Counted from the first letter of the stretch, positions 35,784 through 44,831 are shown. The stretch is DNA of 64,000 nt from Haloactinopolyspora alba (GCF_003014555.1 NZ_PYGE01000008.1:1-64000), one strand, 5' to 3'. The notes: generated by a model from the letters alone, not told the origin. Translations and numbers: made by a program.

Positions 35784-36667
35784 GACGGGCCGACCTCCAC
35801 CCGCTCGGTCTTCAGTAGTTCCACCAGGTAGTCACCGTAGCCGGACTTCGCCAGCCGGTCGCCGCGCTCGCGCAGCTGCTCGTCGTCGATGAACCCCATC
35901 CGCCAGGCCACCTCCTCCGGGCAGCCGATCTTCTGGCCCTGCCGGGCCTCGATCACCCGGACGTAGTCGCCCGCGGCCATCAGGGTGTCGAACGTCCCGG
36001 TGTCCAGCCACGCGGTACCGCGGGGAAGCACCTCGACGCCCAGCATGCCGCGCTCGAGGTAGGTCCGGTTGACGTCGGTGATCTCGTACTCCCCGCGGGC
36101 GGAGGGGCGCAGCCCGCGGGCGATCTCGACGACGTCGCTGTCGTAGAAGTACAGCCCCGGCACCGCGTAGCTGCTGCGCGGAACGGACGGCTTCTCCTCC
36201 AGGCTGATCGCCTGGCCCCACGCGTCGAACTCGACCACGCCGTAGGCCGTCGGGTCCGAGACGTGGTGCGCGAAGACCAGCCCGCCCTCGACGGTCGAGT
36301 ACCGGCCGAGCTGGGTGCCGAGGCCCGCGCCGTAGAAGATGTTGTCACCCAGCACGAGCGCGACGTTGTCGTCACCGACGAAGTCGGCCCCGATCACGAA
36401 CGCCTGCGCGAGCCCGTTCGGCGCCGGCTGTTCGGCGAACGACACCGACAGCCCGAACTGCGACCCGTCCCCCAGCAGCGCCTCGAACTGCGCCCGGTCC
36501 TGCGGCGTGGTGATGACGAGGATGTCGCGCACACCCGCGAGCATGAGCGTCGTCAGTGGATAGTAGATCATCGGCTTGTCGTACACCGGCAACAGTTGCT
36601 TGCTCACAGCGACGGTCAACGGATGCAGACGGGTGCCCGATCCTCCCGCCAGGATGATTCCTCGCAT
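35780..36667 (-). CDS. rmlA: Glucose-1-phosphate thymidylyltransferase
   Basis: 295 residues. The nucleotide loop [18 protein letters not shown] and the [15 protein letters not shown] and GDNIFYG blocks are typical of RmlA. It makes dTDP-glucose from glucose-1-phosphate and dTTP, the first and usually feedback-inhibited step. It forms a two-gene unit with rmlC, divergent from rmlB. No strong ribosome site is visible before the ATG, but the frame and N-terminus are unambiguous. Confidence 0.95.
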   Translation of the reverse strand: MRGIILAGGSGTRLHPLTVAVSKQLLPVYDKPMIYYPLTTLMLAGVRDILVITTPQDRAQFEALLGDGSQFGLSVSFAEQPAPNGLAQAFVIGADFVGDDNVALVLGDNIFYGAGLGTQLGRYSTVEGGLVFAHHVSDPTAYGVVEFDAWGQAISLEEKPSVPRSSYAVPGLYFYDSDVVEIARGLRPSARGEYEITDVNRTYLERGMLGVEVLPRGTAWLDTGTFDTLMAAGDYVRVIEARQGQKIGCPEEVAWRMGFIDDEQLRERGDRLAKSGYGDYLVELLKTERVEVGPS

Positions 36668-36716
36668 GAGCGCTTACGATAGCCGCGCGGAAACAGGACT
36701 ATCGAGGAAGGGCTCG

Positions 36717-37700
36717 ATGCGGGTTCTCGTCACCGGCGGAGCCGGTTTCATCGGATCGCACTACGTCCGTCAGGCGCTGTCCGACGCGTACCCCGGGCTG
36801 ACCGACGCGGACGTCGTCGTCCTGGACAAGCTCACGTACGCGGGCAACCCGGCGAACCTCGCCCCGGTCGAGGACGATCCCCGCTACACGTTCGTCAAGG
36901 GCGACATCCTCGACACCGCGCTGGTCGACGAGCTCGTCTCGTCCTGCGACCAGGTGGTGCACTTCGCCGCCGAGAGCCACGTCGACCGGTCCATCGCCGG
37001 CGGCGCCGACTTCGTCCAGACCAACGTGGTGGGCACGCACACGCTGCTGGACGCGGCACGCCGGCACGGCGTCGACCGGTTCGTGCACGTGTCCACCGAC
37101 GAGGTCTACGGCACCATCGAGTCCGGGTCGTGGACCGAGGACCACGTCCTCGAGCCGAACTCGCCGTACAGCGCCAGCAAGGCCAGCAGCGACCTGGTCG
37201 CGCTGGCCTACCACCGCACTCACGGCGTACCAGTCTCGGTCACCCGCTGTTCCAACAACTACGGCCCGTACCAGTACCCGGAGAAGGTCGTCCCGCTGTT
37301 CGTCACGAACCTGCTGGACGGCCTGCAGGTGCCGCTGTACGGCGACGGGCTCAACGTCCGCGACTGGCTGCACGTCGACGACCACTGCGCGGGCGTCGAG
37401 CTGGTCCGCGGCGGCGGCCGCTCCGGCGAGATCTACAACATCGGCGGCGGCCGCGAGCTGACGAACTCCGAGCTCACCGGCCTTCTGCTGGACGCGTGCG
37501 GCGTCGGCTGGGAGATGGTCCGCTACGTCGAGGACCGGCTCGCGCACGACCGCAGGTACTCCGTCGACGACGGCAAGATCCGGCGCGAGCTGGGCTACCG
37601 GCCACGGCAGACGTTCGAGGACGGCCTCGCCTCCACCGTGGCCTGGTACCGCGACCAGCGCGCCTGGTGGGAGCCGCTGAAGTCCGGCTCGACCCGCTGA
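36717..37700 (+). CDS. rmlB: dTDP-glucose 4,6-dehydratase
   Basis: 327 residues from ATG at 36717, with GAGGAAGG upstream; the open frame continues further 5' but lacks homology. Extended SDR enzyme: TGGAGFIGSHYVR (NAD loop), AAESHVDRS, VSTDEVYGTIE with the catalytic Asp-Glu pair and PYSASKASSD with Tyr-x-x-x-Lys. It oxidises, dehydrates and reduces dTDP-glucose to the 4-keto-6-deoxy sugar. It diverges from rmlA over 49 bases, so the two promoters must overlap. Confidence 0.95.
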   Translation: MRVLVTGGAGFIGSHYVRQALSDAYPGLTDADVVVLDKLTYAGNPANLAPVEDDPRYTFVKGDILDTALVDELVSSCDQVVHFAAESHVDRSIAGGADFVQTNVVGTHTLLDAARRHGVDRFVHVSTDEVYGTIESGSWTEDHVLEPNSPYSASKASSDLVALAYHRTHGVPVSVTRCSNNYGPYQYPEKVVPLFVTNLLDGLQVPLYGDGLNVRDWLHVDDHCAGVELVRGGGRSGEIYNIGGGRELTNSELTGLLLDACGVGWEMVRYVEDRLAHDRRYSVDDGKIRRELGYRPRQTFEDGLASTVAWYRDQRAWWEPLKSGSTR

Positions 37701-37776
37701 ACGACTGCAGCCGGTGACGCAGACTTGATCGCCTGCGGCTGTGGCCTGCTGCTGGGCGTCGCGGTACCTTGCTGTC

Positions 37777-38076
37777 ATGGGAAGCATCCCCGAAGTCGAC
37801 CGTGACCGCCTCGCCGAGATCTGCGAACGCTACGGCGTGGCCGAGCTCGACGTGTTCGGCTCGGTCGCACGCGGCGACGACACTCCGCAGAGCGATATCG
37901 ACCTGCTCTACGTGCTGCGCCCGGATGCGAAGCTCGGCTGGGCGATCGAGGACCTCAACGACGAGCTCGACGAACTCTTCGGCCGCCACGTGGACCTGAT
38001 CTCGAAGCGATACATCAATCGCCGCCTGCGCGCGAGCATTCTGGCCGAGGCCCGTCTCATGTACGCCGCCGCCTGA
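37777..38076 (+). CDS. MNT-domain nucleotidyltransferase antitoxin (MntA-like)
   Basis: 99-residue minimal nucleotidyltransferase. The active-site motif GSVARGDDTPQSDID matches GSx10DxD exactly. In MntA-HepT systems the antitoxin AMPylates the Tyr of the HEPN toxin motif and so silences its RNase activity. The gene starts at ATG 37777 and ends 11 bases before the HEPN-encoding gene on the same strand, the usual order. Codon use is somewhat less GC-biased than the rml genes upstream, which hints at recent arrival. Confidence 0.88.
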   Translation: MGSIPEVDRDRLAEICERYGVAELDVFGSVARGDDTPQSDIDLLYVLRPDAKLGWAIEDLNDELDELFGRHVDLISKRYINRRLRASILAEARLMYAAA

Positions 38077-38087
38077 TCGCCCCGTCC

Positions 38088-40409
38088 ATGCAGCAGCGCG
38101 ACGTACTCCACCTCGACAAGATGATCGAGGCCGCGGCGACGGCAATCCGCATCTGTGACGAGTCGAGCGTCGAAGAGCTCGAGTCCCACACCGACCGACG
38201 TGGTTCACTCTTCTGGAACTTCATGGTTCTCGGCGAGGCAGCGCGGCAAGTATCCGAGGAGGTGAAGTCTCGGTTCCCGGAACTTCAGTGGCGTCAGCCG
38301 ATTCGGCTGCGGAATCGGGTCGTTCACGGCTACTGGGACGTCGACCTCGAGATTCTGCATCAGACTGCCACCGCGGCCCTCCCGGAGTTCAAGGCCGACA
38401 TTCAGCGGATCCGCGACCTCCTGGATGCGGACACCTCCTCGGCAGATCGGGCCGAAGTCATCTGGCGGCCCGATCCGAGCCGGGTCGCCGCCAGCCGGAT
38501 CAGCCGCTTCCGCGGGTGGCTGCGCGAGCGAGGTAGCACCGACACCGGCAGCTACGACGAGCTGTGGCGCTGGTCCGTCGACGAACCCGCCGCGTTCTGG
38601 GGTGCTGTGGCCGACTTCTTCGAGGTCGCGTTCCACGACCCGCCGGAGGCCGTGCTGCCCGAGCCGGTCATGCCCGGCACCCGATGGTTCCCCGGCGCCA
38701 CCCTGAACTACGCCGAGCAGGCCCTGCGCGCCGGCGACGACACCGCGCTTGCCGTCGTGTACCGGCGTGAGGACGGACTGCGCCAGCAACTGACCTACGG
38801 GCAGCTCCGCCGGAGAGTCGCGGCGGCACGCGCCGGCCTCGCCGCGCACGGCGTCGGCCGCGGCGACCGGGTCGCGGCAGTCGTGCCGAACACCCCGGAC
38901 GCGCTGGTCGCGTTCCTCGCCACCGCGAGCCTCGGCGCAGTGTGGTCGTCGTGCTCTCCGGACTTCGGCACGCGCGCCGTCGCCGACCGGTTCACCCAGA
39001 TCGAGCCGACGGTACTCATCGCGGTCGACAGCTATCGGTACAACGGGCGCGTATTCGACGTGACCCCGACGGTCGACGCTCTGCGCGCGGAGCTTCCGTC
39101 GGTGAAGTCCACCATGATCATCGGCACTTCCCGGGCTATGTGGCCGGAAAGTGCCGATGATCATCGGACGGTGGGCTGGGCGGAGCTACTGCAGGACCAC
39201 GACGGGGCACCCCTCGAGTTCACGCCGGTGCCGTTCGAGCACCCGCTGTGGGTGCTGTACTCGTCGGGCACGACCGGGCTGCCAAAAGGCATCGTGCACG
39301 GGCACGGCGGCATCGTCCTCGAGCACCTCAAGACCATGGCGCTGCACTTCGACGCGGGCCCGGGCGAGCGCTTCTTCTGGTACACCACCACCGGCTGGAT
39401 GATGTGGAACTTCCTGGTCTCCGGCCTGCTCACCGGCTCGACCGTGGTGCTGTACGACGGCAGCCCGTCGCATCCGGACCTGCACGCGCTGTGGCGGATG
39501 GCTGCCGAGGAGGACGTGTCCGTGTTCGGCACCTCGGCGCCGTTCGTGCAGGCGTGCCTCAAGGACGACGTGACGCTGGACCCGGACGCGTTCGCGTCAC
39601 TGCGCACCGTCGGATCGACCGGTGCGCCACTGACCGCGGACGGGTTCCGCTGGCTGGGAGCGCAGCTCGGTCCCGACGTCCAGATCGCCAGCTTCTCCGG
39701 GGGCACCGACCTGTGCACCGGATTCCTCGGGCCCGCTCCGGACGTTCCGGTGTGGCTGGGCGAGCTGTCCCGCCCCGCGCTCGGCGCCGCCGTCGCCGCC
39801 TACGACGAGCAGGGCCGGCCCGTCGCCGACGAGGTCGGCGAACTGGTGCTGACCCGGCCGATGCCCTCCATGCCGGTCGCGTTCTGGAACGACCCGGACG
39901 GTACCCGGCTGCATGACGCGTACTTCGCCGACTTCCCCGGGGTGTGGCGCCACGGCGACTGGGTCACCGCGACCGCACACGGCTCCGCCATCATCCACGG
40001 GCGCAGCGACTCCACCCTCAACCGCGGCGGCGTCCGGATGGGCACGGCCGAGTTCTACCGCGTCACCGAAGGACACCCCGGCGTCGACGACTCGCTGGTC
40101 ATCGACACGTCCGGCCATGGGAACGGCGACGGCGAGCTGCTGTGCTTCCTGGTGCTCGCCGAGAGCGCCGCGCCGCAGGACGTCGAGGCCGACCTGCGAC
40201 GCGCGTTACGCACCGAGCTGTCGCCGCGGCACGTGCCCGACCGGTTCCTCCGGGTCGACGCGGTACCCCGCACGCTGAACGGGAAGAAGTGCGAGGTGCC
40301 GGTGAAGAAGATCCTCGCCGGCGCCGACCCGGACACGGCCGTGAGCCGCGAGGCGTTGCGCAACCCGGACGCGCTCGACGAGTTCGTCGCGCTCGCCGAC
40401 CGCGGCTAG
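38088..40409 (+). CDS. HEPN (HepT-like) domain fused to acetoacetyl-CoA synthetase
   Basis: One 773-residue open frame with two parts. Residues 1-115 are a complete HEPN/DUF86 domain with the RNase motif RNRVVHGY (Arg75-x4-His80-x-Tyr82). From about residue 123 it is a full acetoacetyl-CoA synthetase: EVIWRPDPSRVAASRISRF, the adenylation loop YSSGTTGLPKGIVHG, YTTTGWMMWN, and NGKKCEVPVKK with the catalytic Lys. No stop lies between them, and no ATG, GTG or TTG codon occurs in frame between residue 110 and the start of the synthetase domain. The synthetase therefore seems to be made as part of the fusion. It would make acetoacetyl-CoA from acetoacetate, ATP and CoA. Residues 343-359 come from an inserted palindrome. 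The stop codon overlaps that of the convergent amidase gene. Confidence 0.85.
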   Translation: MQQRDVLHLDKMIEAAATAIRICDESSVEELESHTDRRGSLFWNFMVLGEAARQVSEEVKSRFPELQWRQPIRLRNRVVHGYWDVDLEILHQTATAALPEFKADIQRIRDLLDADTSSADRAEVIWRPDPSRVAASRISRFRGWLRERGSTDTGSYDELWRWSVDEPAAFWGAVADFFEVAFHDPPEAVLPEPVMPGTRWFPGATLNYAEQALRAGDDTALAVVYRREDGLRQQLTYGQLRRRVAAARAGLAAHGVGRGDRVAAVVPNTPDALVAFLATASLGAVWSSCSPDFGTRAVADRFTQIEPTVLIAVDSYRYNGRVFDVTPTVDALRAELPSVKSTMIIGTSRAMWPESADDHRTVGWAELLQDHDGAPLEFTPVPFEHPLWVLYSSGTTGLPKGIVHGHGGIVLEHLKTMALHFDAGPGERFFWYTTTGWMMWNFLVSGLLTGSTVVLYDGSPSHPDLHALWRMAAEEDVSVFGTSAPFVQACLKDDVTLDPDAFASLRTVGSTGAPLTADGFRWLGAQLGPDVQIASFSGGTDLCTGFLGPAPDVPVWLGELSRPALGAAVAAYDEQGRPVADEVGELVLTRPMPSMPVAFWNDPDGTRLHDAYFADFPGVWRHGDWVTATAHGSAIIHGRSDSTLNRGGVRMGTAEFYRVTEGHPGVDDSLVIDTSGHGNGDGELLCFLVLAESAAPQDVEADLRRALRTELSPRHVPDRFLRVDAVPRTLNGKKCEVPVKKILAGADPDTAVSREALRNPDALDEFVALADRG
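39114..39164. repeat. 51-bp palindromic element inside the synthetase coding sequence
   Basis: Arms ATGATCATCGGCACTT (39114-39129) and its exact complement (39149-39164) flank a 19-base loop. The 51 bp equal 17 codons and align with the reading frame, adding MIIGTSRAMWPESADDH between a LPSVKST-like strand and the WAELL helix of the synthetase. The same 16-base arms occur at 58135-58195. This looks like a small REP/MITE-type repeat tolerated in a surface loop. Confidence 0.85.
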
Positions 40410-42610
40410 ACGATCCGGTTGTACCCGCCCCACCGCCCGGCCAGGCGCTGCTTGTTGATGAACCCGCCGCGGCCGTCGCCGCGGAACAACGCCAGTTCGT
40501 CACCGCGGCGGCCCACCAGGTCGGCGCGGCCGTCGTCGTCCACGTCCCCCGCGGCGACGAGCTGGTAGCGATCCCAGCCCGTCGAACCGATCAGCCGAGC
40601 CGGCCGGAACGCGCCGTCCCCGCGGCCCCGGTACAGCCACAGCGAGCCGTCCGAGCGACGCCGGGCCACGACGTCCGGGATGCGGTCACCGTTCCAGTCA
40701 CCCACGACCATGATGGCGCTCATCCCGGCCCATCCGGTGCCGACGCGACGAGGCTGGGCGAAGGTGATGCCGTTCGCACGGCGCGGGTACAGCCACAGCG
40801 ACCCGTCCGAACGCCGGCGAGCCAGCAGGTCGGGCCGGCCGTTGCCGTCGAAGTCCCCCGCACCGACGATCGCGTTGATGCCCTGCCAGCCCCAGCCGAT
40901 CTGGCGCTTGGAACCGAGGTTTCCGTTGTCGGCACTCGGATACAGCCACAGCGAGCCATCGCTCTTCCGCCGGGCGACCAGGTCGTCGATGCCGTCGCCG
41001 TTCCAGTCGCCGGGCGTCGCCAGCCCGTCCATCCGGTGCCAGCCCGAGCCCGCCCGCCGGGGCGCGGCGTACCCGTCGCCGTTTCCCTTCGCCAGGTACA
41101 GCCTGCCGGCGCGCGTCGTGGCGAGCAACTCCGGGCGCCAGTTGACGTTGAGGTCACGTCCCGGAACCAGCTCCATGGCCGCTATGGTGCCCCGCCGGAT
41201 CTGGTCCAGCCGCCGGTACAACTCGTGTCCGGGACAGGCCGTCGCCGAGACGTCCCGGTGCCCGGCGATCGCCGGCAGCCGGCCCTGCTCGTAGCGGACC
41301 CGTCGCCGCGGGTCGACGCGGTGCACGGCGAACTTCCAGCCGAACAGCTCCTGGTAAGCACGGCGCATGCGCATGGTCGGAACGGTGCCGGTGTACGTGC
41401 CGATGGCCGCCATCCCGAACGCCTGGTCGTTGTACCGGTACGTGTGCGCGCCGATGACCGGCCTGCCGATGCCGCCGTAACGGCCCTCCCAGATCCGTCC
41501 GAACCGGTCGACCAGGAAGTTGTACCCGATGTCTTTCCAGCCGCGGGACTGGACGTGGTAGCGGTAGATCGACCGGATGATGCGCGGCACCCGCGACCGG
41601 GAGTACCGCGACGTGTTCACTGTGTGGTGCACGAACGCGCCGCGGATCTCGCCGTAGTCCGGCGGGTCCCCCCGCAGGGACTCGTCGGCTCCCCACGCCG
41701 CACGCGACCGGATCCTCGGCCGCGGCACACGAGCACCTGCGACCGCCGCTCCCTGCGCCGCCTCCTGCGTCGACGCCGTGGGGGCGTCCGACACGCTCGC
41801 CGGGTCGTCGCCCGGCGCGACGAGGTCGAGGCGCAGGCTGTCCGGAACCGCTCCGTCGGGCGCGTCGACGCGCACCTGAACGGCGTCGGACCGCTCGACG
41901 ATCAGCGGGTCGGTCCCGTGCCGCGTTCCCGGCTCGGTCGTGCCCGGCGTCGTCGGGCCGGACGCGGTCGGGCCGGACGCGTTCCCGGCGCCCTGGTCGG
42001 GCGTGTGGTTGGGGGCATGGTCCGCCCCGCCGGGCAGCTCGTACCACGACGACCACGTGCCCTCGCTTCGAGTTCGCACCCACGCGGTGATCTCGGCGTC
42101 GCCCTTCCAGGTGAGAGCGGCGAGCTCGAACGGCTCGACCTCGAGTTTCCGCGTGCGCACCACGGGCCGTCCGGCGTCCCGGGTCCTCGATCCGGTGTCG
42201 TCCCACGGAGCGGCCGGCATCGCGGGCAGATCGCCGAGACCTTCCGCCCGCGCCCGCAGGCCGACGGTCTGCAGCCCTTGGCCGGCCCGACGCGGCCCGG
42301 CCGTCGGCGTGGCCGGTGGCGGCGCCGTCGACGTGGCCGGTGGCGGCGCCGTCGGCGTGGCCGATGTCGGGGCTGTCGAACCGTGCGACACCGAGCCGTC
42401 CGGTGCGGTCGGCGTCCTCTCGGGTGCGCTCGGCGTCGTGGCCGGCGCCCCCTGCCCCGACGACGGCGTCGTGGCCGGCGCCCGGGTCTCGGAAGAATCC
42501 GGGGCCGTGCCGGAGGGGTCGGGCGCCGCCAGAGTCGGCGGTGCGCTCCCGAGCCCCGCGACGACCAAAGCCGTCACCAAGCCGCTCGGAATCACAGATC
42601 TGGTGCGCAT
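40406..42610 (-). CDS. Secreted PGRP-type N-acetylmuramoyl-L-alanine amidase with FG-GAP repeats
   Basis: 734 residues with signal peptide (about 1-28) and a Pro/Thr/Ala-rich linker (about 30-130). The amidase_2/PGRP domain lies at about 300-480: RSRAAWGADE, FVHHTVN (zinc His), GYNFLVDRFGRIWEGR and AGHRDVSATACPG (zinc His and Cys). Four FG-GAP repeats of the GDWNGDGxDDLVARR type fill the C-terminus. It cleaves the lactyl-peptide bond of peptidoglycan, or binds wall glycan, outside the cell. It shares the FG-GAP type with the beta-helix protein at 12280. It is convergent with the synthetase gene, the stop codons overlapping in CTAG. Confidence 0.9.
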   Translation of the reverse strand: MRTRSVIPSGLVTALVVAGLGSAPPTLAAPDPSGTAPDSSETRAPATTPSSGQGAPATTPSAPERTPTAPDGSVSHGSTAPTSATPTAPPPATSTAPPPATPTAGPRRAGQGLQTVGLRARAEGLGDLPAMPAAPWDDTGSRTRDAGRPVVRTRKLEVEPFELAALTWKGDAEITAWVRTRSEGTWSSWYELPGGADHAPNHTPDQGAGNASGPTASGPTTPGTTEPGTRHGTDPLIVERSDAVQVRVDAPDGAVPDSLRLDLVAPGDDPASVSDAPTASTQEAAQGAAVAGARVPRPRIRSRAAWGADESLRGDPPDYGEIRGAFVHHTVNTSRYSRSRVPRIIRSIYRYHVQSRGWKDIGYNFLVDRFGRIWEGRYGGIGRPVIGAHTYRYNDQAFGMAAIGTYTGTVPTMRMRRAYQELFGWKFAVHRVDPRRRVRYEQGRLPAIAGHRDVSATACPGHELYRRLDQIRRGTIAAMELVPGRDLNVNWRPELLATTRAGRLYLAKGNGDGYAAPRRAGSGWHRMDGLATPGDWNGDGIDDLVARRKSDGSLWLYPSADNGNLGSKRQIGWGWQGINAIVGAGDFDGNGRPDLLARRRSDGSLWLYPRRANGITFAQPRRVGTGWAGMSAIMVVGDWNGDRIPDVVARRRSDGSLWLYRGRGDGAFRPARLIGSTGWDRYQLVAAGDVDDDGRADLVGRRGDELALFRGDGRGGFINKQRLAGRWGGYNRIV

Positions 42611-43045
42611 GCCGACTCCCCTCTCCGCCGCGCCCGAGAAACACCATCAGTCTCACGCGTCACTCCTGTCCCGCACAACCCAGATGGTCCGTTTGTCCGA
42701 CAGATGTGCCGGTTCGGTCCACGCATGAGCGGAAGCACACCGGGGTAGCCACGGCCCCTCGGGCGCCGGGGAACAACGGGGAGACAAGAGCCGGCGCCGC
42801 GCCGCCACGCACTCGTCGGACGCGGTCACGTGCCACACGGCGCGACAGGGGCCACGCACGCCGTCCACAGCCGGACGTGCAAGTTCGGCTCGCCGTCGTG
42901 GCCAGGATCGCTTCAGTAGCCGGGCTCGCCGTAGTGGCCGGGTTTCACGTCACGAGGCTTTCGCACGCGTCACGAGGCCTGCAGGGGTGGTGACGCAGGG
43001 AATTCCATGCGGGACGTGATCATTCCCGGGGAGGGAGGGTGAGGG
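42611..43045. other. 435-base intergenic region without a recognisable gene
   Basis: It contains the probable promoter of the amidase gene and the 3' flank of the ABC ATPase gene. No reading frame here has convincing start, length or similarity. Two short direct repeats are visible: GGCTCGCCGTCGTGGCC (42887-42903) recurs with one change at 42923-42939, and GTCACGAGGC recurs at 42949 and 42969. Their meaning is unclear. Confidence 0.6.
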
Positions 43046-43828
43046 TTAGAAGTCCTCCATCGAGTAGGCGTCCTCGCCGAACTTGAGGAACTTTCGGTAC
43101 TCGGCGATGACCTCCTTCGGCTCGCCGTGCATCATCAGCCGGCCGTTGTGCATCCACACCGCGTCGTTGCACATGTCCTTGACGCTTCTGAGCGCATGGC
43201 TGACCAGGAACATCGTGCGCGCGTTGGCGGCGAGATCCTTCATCTTCGCCGCGGCCTTCTGCTTGAACGTGGCGTCGCCGGCGGACAGTGCCTCGTCGAT
43301 GAGCAGGATGTCCGGGTCCATGTGTACGGCGACCGAGAACGCCAGTCGCTGGAACATGCCGGAGGAGTAGGTGCGCATCGGCATGTCGATGAACTCGCCC
43401 AGTTCGGCGAACTCGGCGATGTCCTCGTACCGCTCGTGGATCTCCTCGCGCGTCAGACCGCCCGCGAGCCCGCCGAGGATGACGTTGTCGCGGCCGGTGA
43501 GCTGATTGTTGAAGCCGACGCCGAGCGCGAGGAGGGTACTCACCCGACCATCCACCTCGATCCGGCCCTGGCTGGGCGGCAGAATGCCCGCGATCATCCG
43601 CATCAGCGTGGACTTGCCGGCGCCGTTCGCGCCGATGATGCCGACCGCGTTGCCGTGCGGCACCTCGAAGGAGACGTCCTGGACCGCCTCGACCTCCTTG
43701 ACCGCCCGCTCACCTCGGCCCAGCCGCACCAACGCGGTCTTGAACGTCGGTGTCCGCTCGAACGTCGTGCGGTAGGTCAAGGAGACGTTCTCGACCTTGA
43801 CGGCCGTGGCTACCGAATACTCGCTCAC
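43046..43828 (-). CDS. ABC exporter ATPase, TagH/Wzt type without sugar-binding tail
   Basis: 260 residues from GTG at 43828 with GAGGTG upstream. Walker A GIIGANGAGKST, signature TYSSGMFQRLAFS, Walker B DILLIDEALSAGD and the switch His in FLVSHAL are intact. It is the energising subunit for export of an undecaprenol-linked polymer. The C-terminal carbohydrate-binding domain that lets some Wzt proteins recognise a capped O-antigen is absent, so the protein resembles TagH/RfbB-short forms. The start lies ten bases after the permease stop, indicating coupling. Confidence 0.92.
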   Translation of the reverse strand: MSEYSVATAVKVENVSLTYRTTFERTPTFKTALVRLGRGERAVKEVEAVQDVSFEVPHGNAVGIIGANGAGKSTLMRMIAGILPPSQGRIEVDGRVSTLLALGVGFNNQLTGRDNVILGGLAGGLTREEIHERYEDIAEFAELGEFIDMPMRTYSSGMFQRLAFSVAVHMDPDILLIDEALSAGDATFKQKAAAKMKDLAANARTMFLVSHALRSVKDMCNDAVWMHNGRLMMHGEPKEVIAEYRKFLKFGEDAYSMEDF

Positions 43829-43838
43829 GGCCTGCACC

Positions 43839-44714
43839 TCAGAGACGGACGACAAACTCGCGCTCCTTCGACATGAAGAACAGCACACCGGTCACGATGG
43901 CGACCAGCGACCACGCCGCGCTGAAGATCAGCATGGGCGTGTCCGGCATGGAGGTGCGGACGAGGCTTTCGCTCCATCCTCCCAGCATCGAATACAACGG
44001 GTTGAGATACAGCAGCCAAGCCACATCGCCGAGCACCTCTTGTATTCGTGCCTGCCCTTCCCACGGGTACCACAGGATCGGCGAGGTGTAGAGCCAGAGC
44101 CGGACCATGTAGGGCAGGAAGCTCGCCGTGTCCCGGAAGTACACCTGCGCCGTGGCGAAGATCATTCCCATCCCGGCGCCGAACAAGGTCAGGGTGAGCA
44201 CGAAGTACGGGGCCAGCAGCATCGTCCAGTCCCACGCCTGACCAGTCGCGATGTGCAGGACGAGGTACACGCCGAGGGTCGGCAGAAACCGGAAGAAGGC
44301 GGTACGGACCTCGGTCAACGGCAGCAGCAGCCGGGGGAACGACGTGTTCATCAGCAGTTTGCCGCCGCCGGTCACGCTGGACGCCCCGCTGCGCAGGATT
44401 CCGCCGAAGTACGTGAATGCGAATATGGACGCGACCAGATGAGCCAGGAAGTCCGAGTCGGCGGTGCCGCGGATGATGAACACCAGCGTGAAGTAGACCA
44501 TCGCCAGCAGCAGCGGGTTGAGCACCAGCCAGATCTGGCCGAACACCGTCAGCGTGTTGGCCGCCCGCATGGATGTGCGCGACAGCTCGCGGATGAACTC
44601 GCGGCGCTGCCACAACGCACGGAAGTACTTGCCAAACCGTGGCAAGCCTGCCCGATGCGGCTCGTAGACGTGCGTCGACGAGGTGAAGTCCTCGTCGAGA
44701 CGTGTGGCGTTCAT
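43839..44714 (-). CDS. ABC-2 type polysaccharide exporter permease, TagG/Wzm type
   Basis: 291 residues with about six membrane helices. The N-terminal cytosolic part (FGKYFRALWQRREFIREL) and the ABC-2 membrane region (RAANTLTVFGQIWLVLNPLL and the WLYTSPILWYPWE segment) are typical of wall teichoic acid and O-antigen exporters. With the ATPase downstream it would flip the lipid-linked glycan across the membrane. The gene is in the same orientation as the GT2 and LCP genes upstream. Confidence 0.92.
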   Translation of the reverse strand: MNATRLDEDFTSSTHVYEPHRAGLPRFGKYFRALWQRREFIRELSRTSMRAANTLTVFGQIWLVLNPLLLAMVYFTLVFIIRGTADSDFLAHLVASIFAFTYFGGILRSGASSVTGGGKLLMNTSFPRLLLPLTEVRTAFFRFLPTLGVYLVLHIATGQAWDWTMLLAPYFVLTLTLFGAGMGMIFATAQVYFRDTASFLPYMVRLWLYTSPILWYPWEGQARIQEVLGDVAWLLYLNPLYSMLGGWSESLVRTSMPDTPMLIFSAAWSLVAIVTGVLFFMSKEREFVVRL

Positions 44715-44831
44715 GGGAGTTGAGCCTTTCTACTGCTGCCGTCGCTCGGGCCGCACACGGTTCCGCAGCCGGACCGGGTCAAGGGTAGACGACACGGCGC
44801 CGAATCCTCGCACCGACGGGCATGACCGTCC

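Noticed and set aside
38088-38435. Idea that the HEPN-synthetase fusion is only a start-site artefact
   Set aside because: Checked codon by codon: no ATG, GTG or TTG in frame between residue 110 and the synthetase start, and HEPN motifs are in the same frame. A sequencing error cannot be excluded without reads.
39944-42748. 934-residue plus-strand frame over the amidase
   Set aside because: Antisense to the amidase and out of frame with the synthetase; no domain features.
42653-42868. 71-residue minus-strand frame in the gap before the amidase
   Set aside because: No ribosome site, no hydrophobic or conserved pattern, atypical composition.
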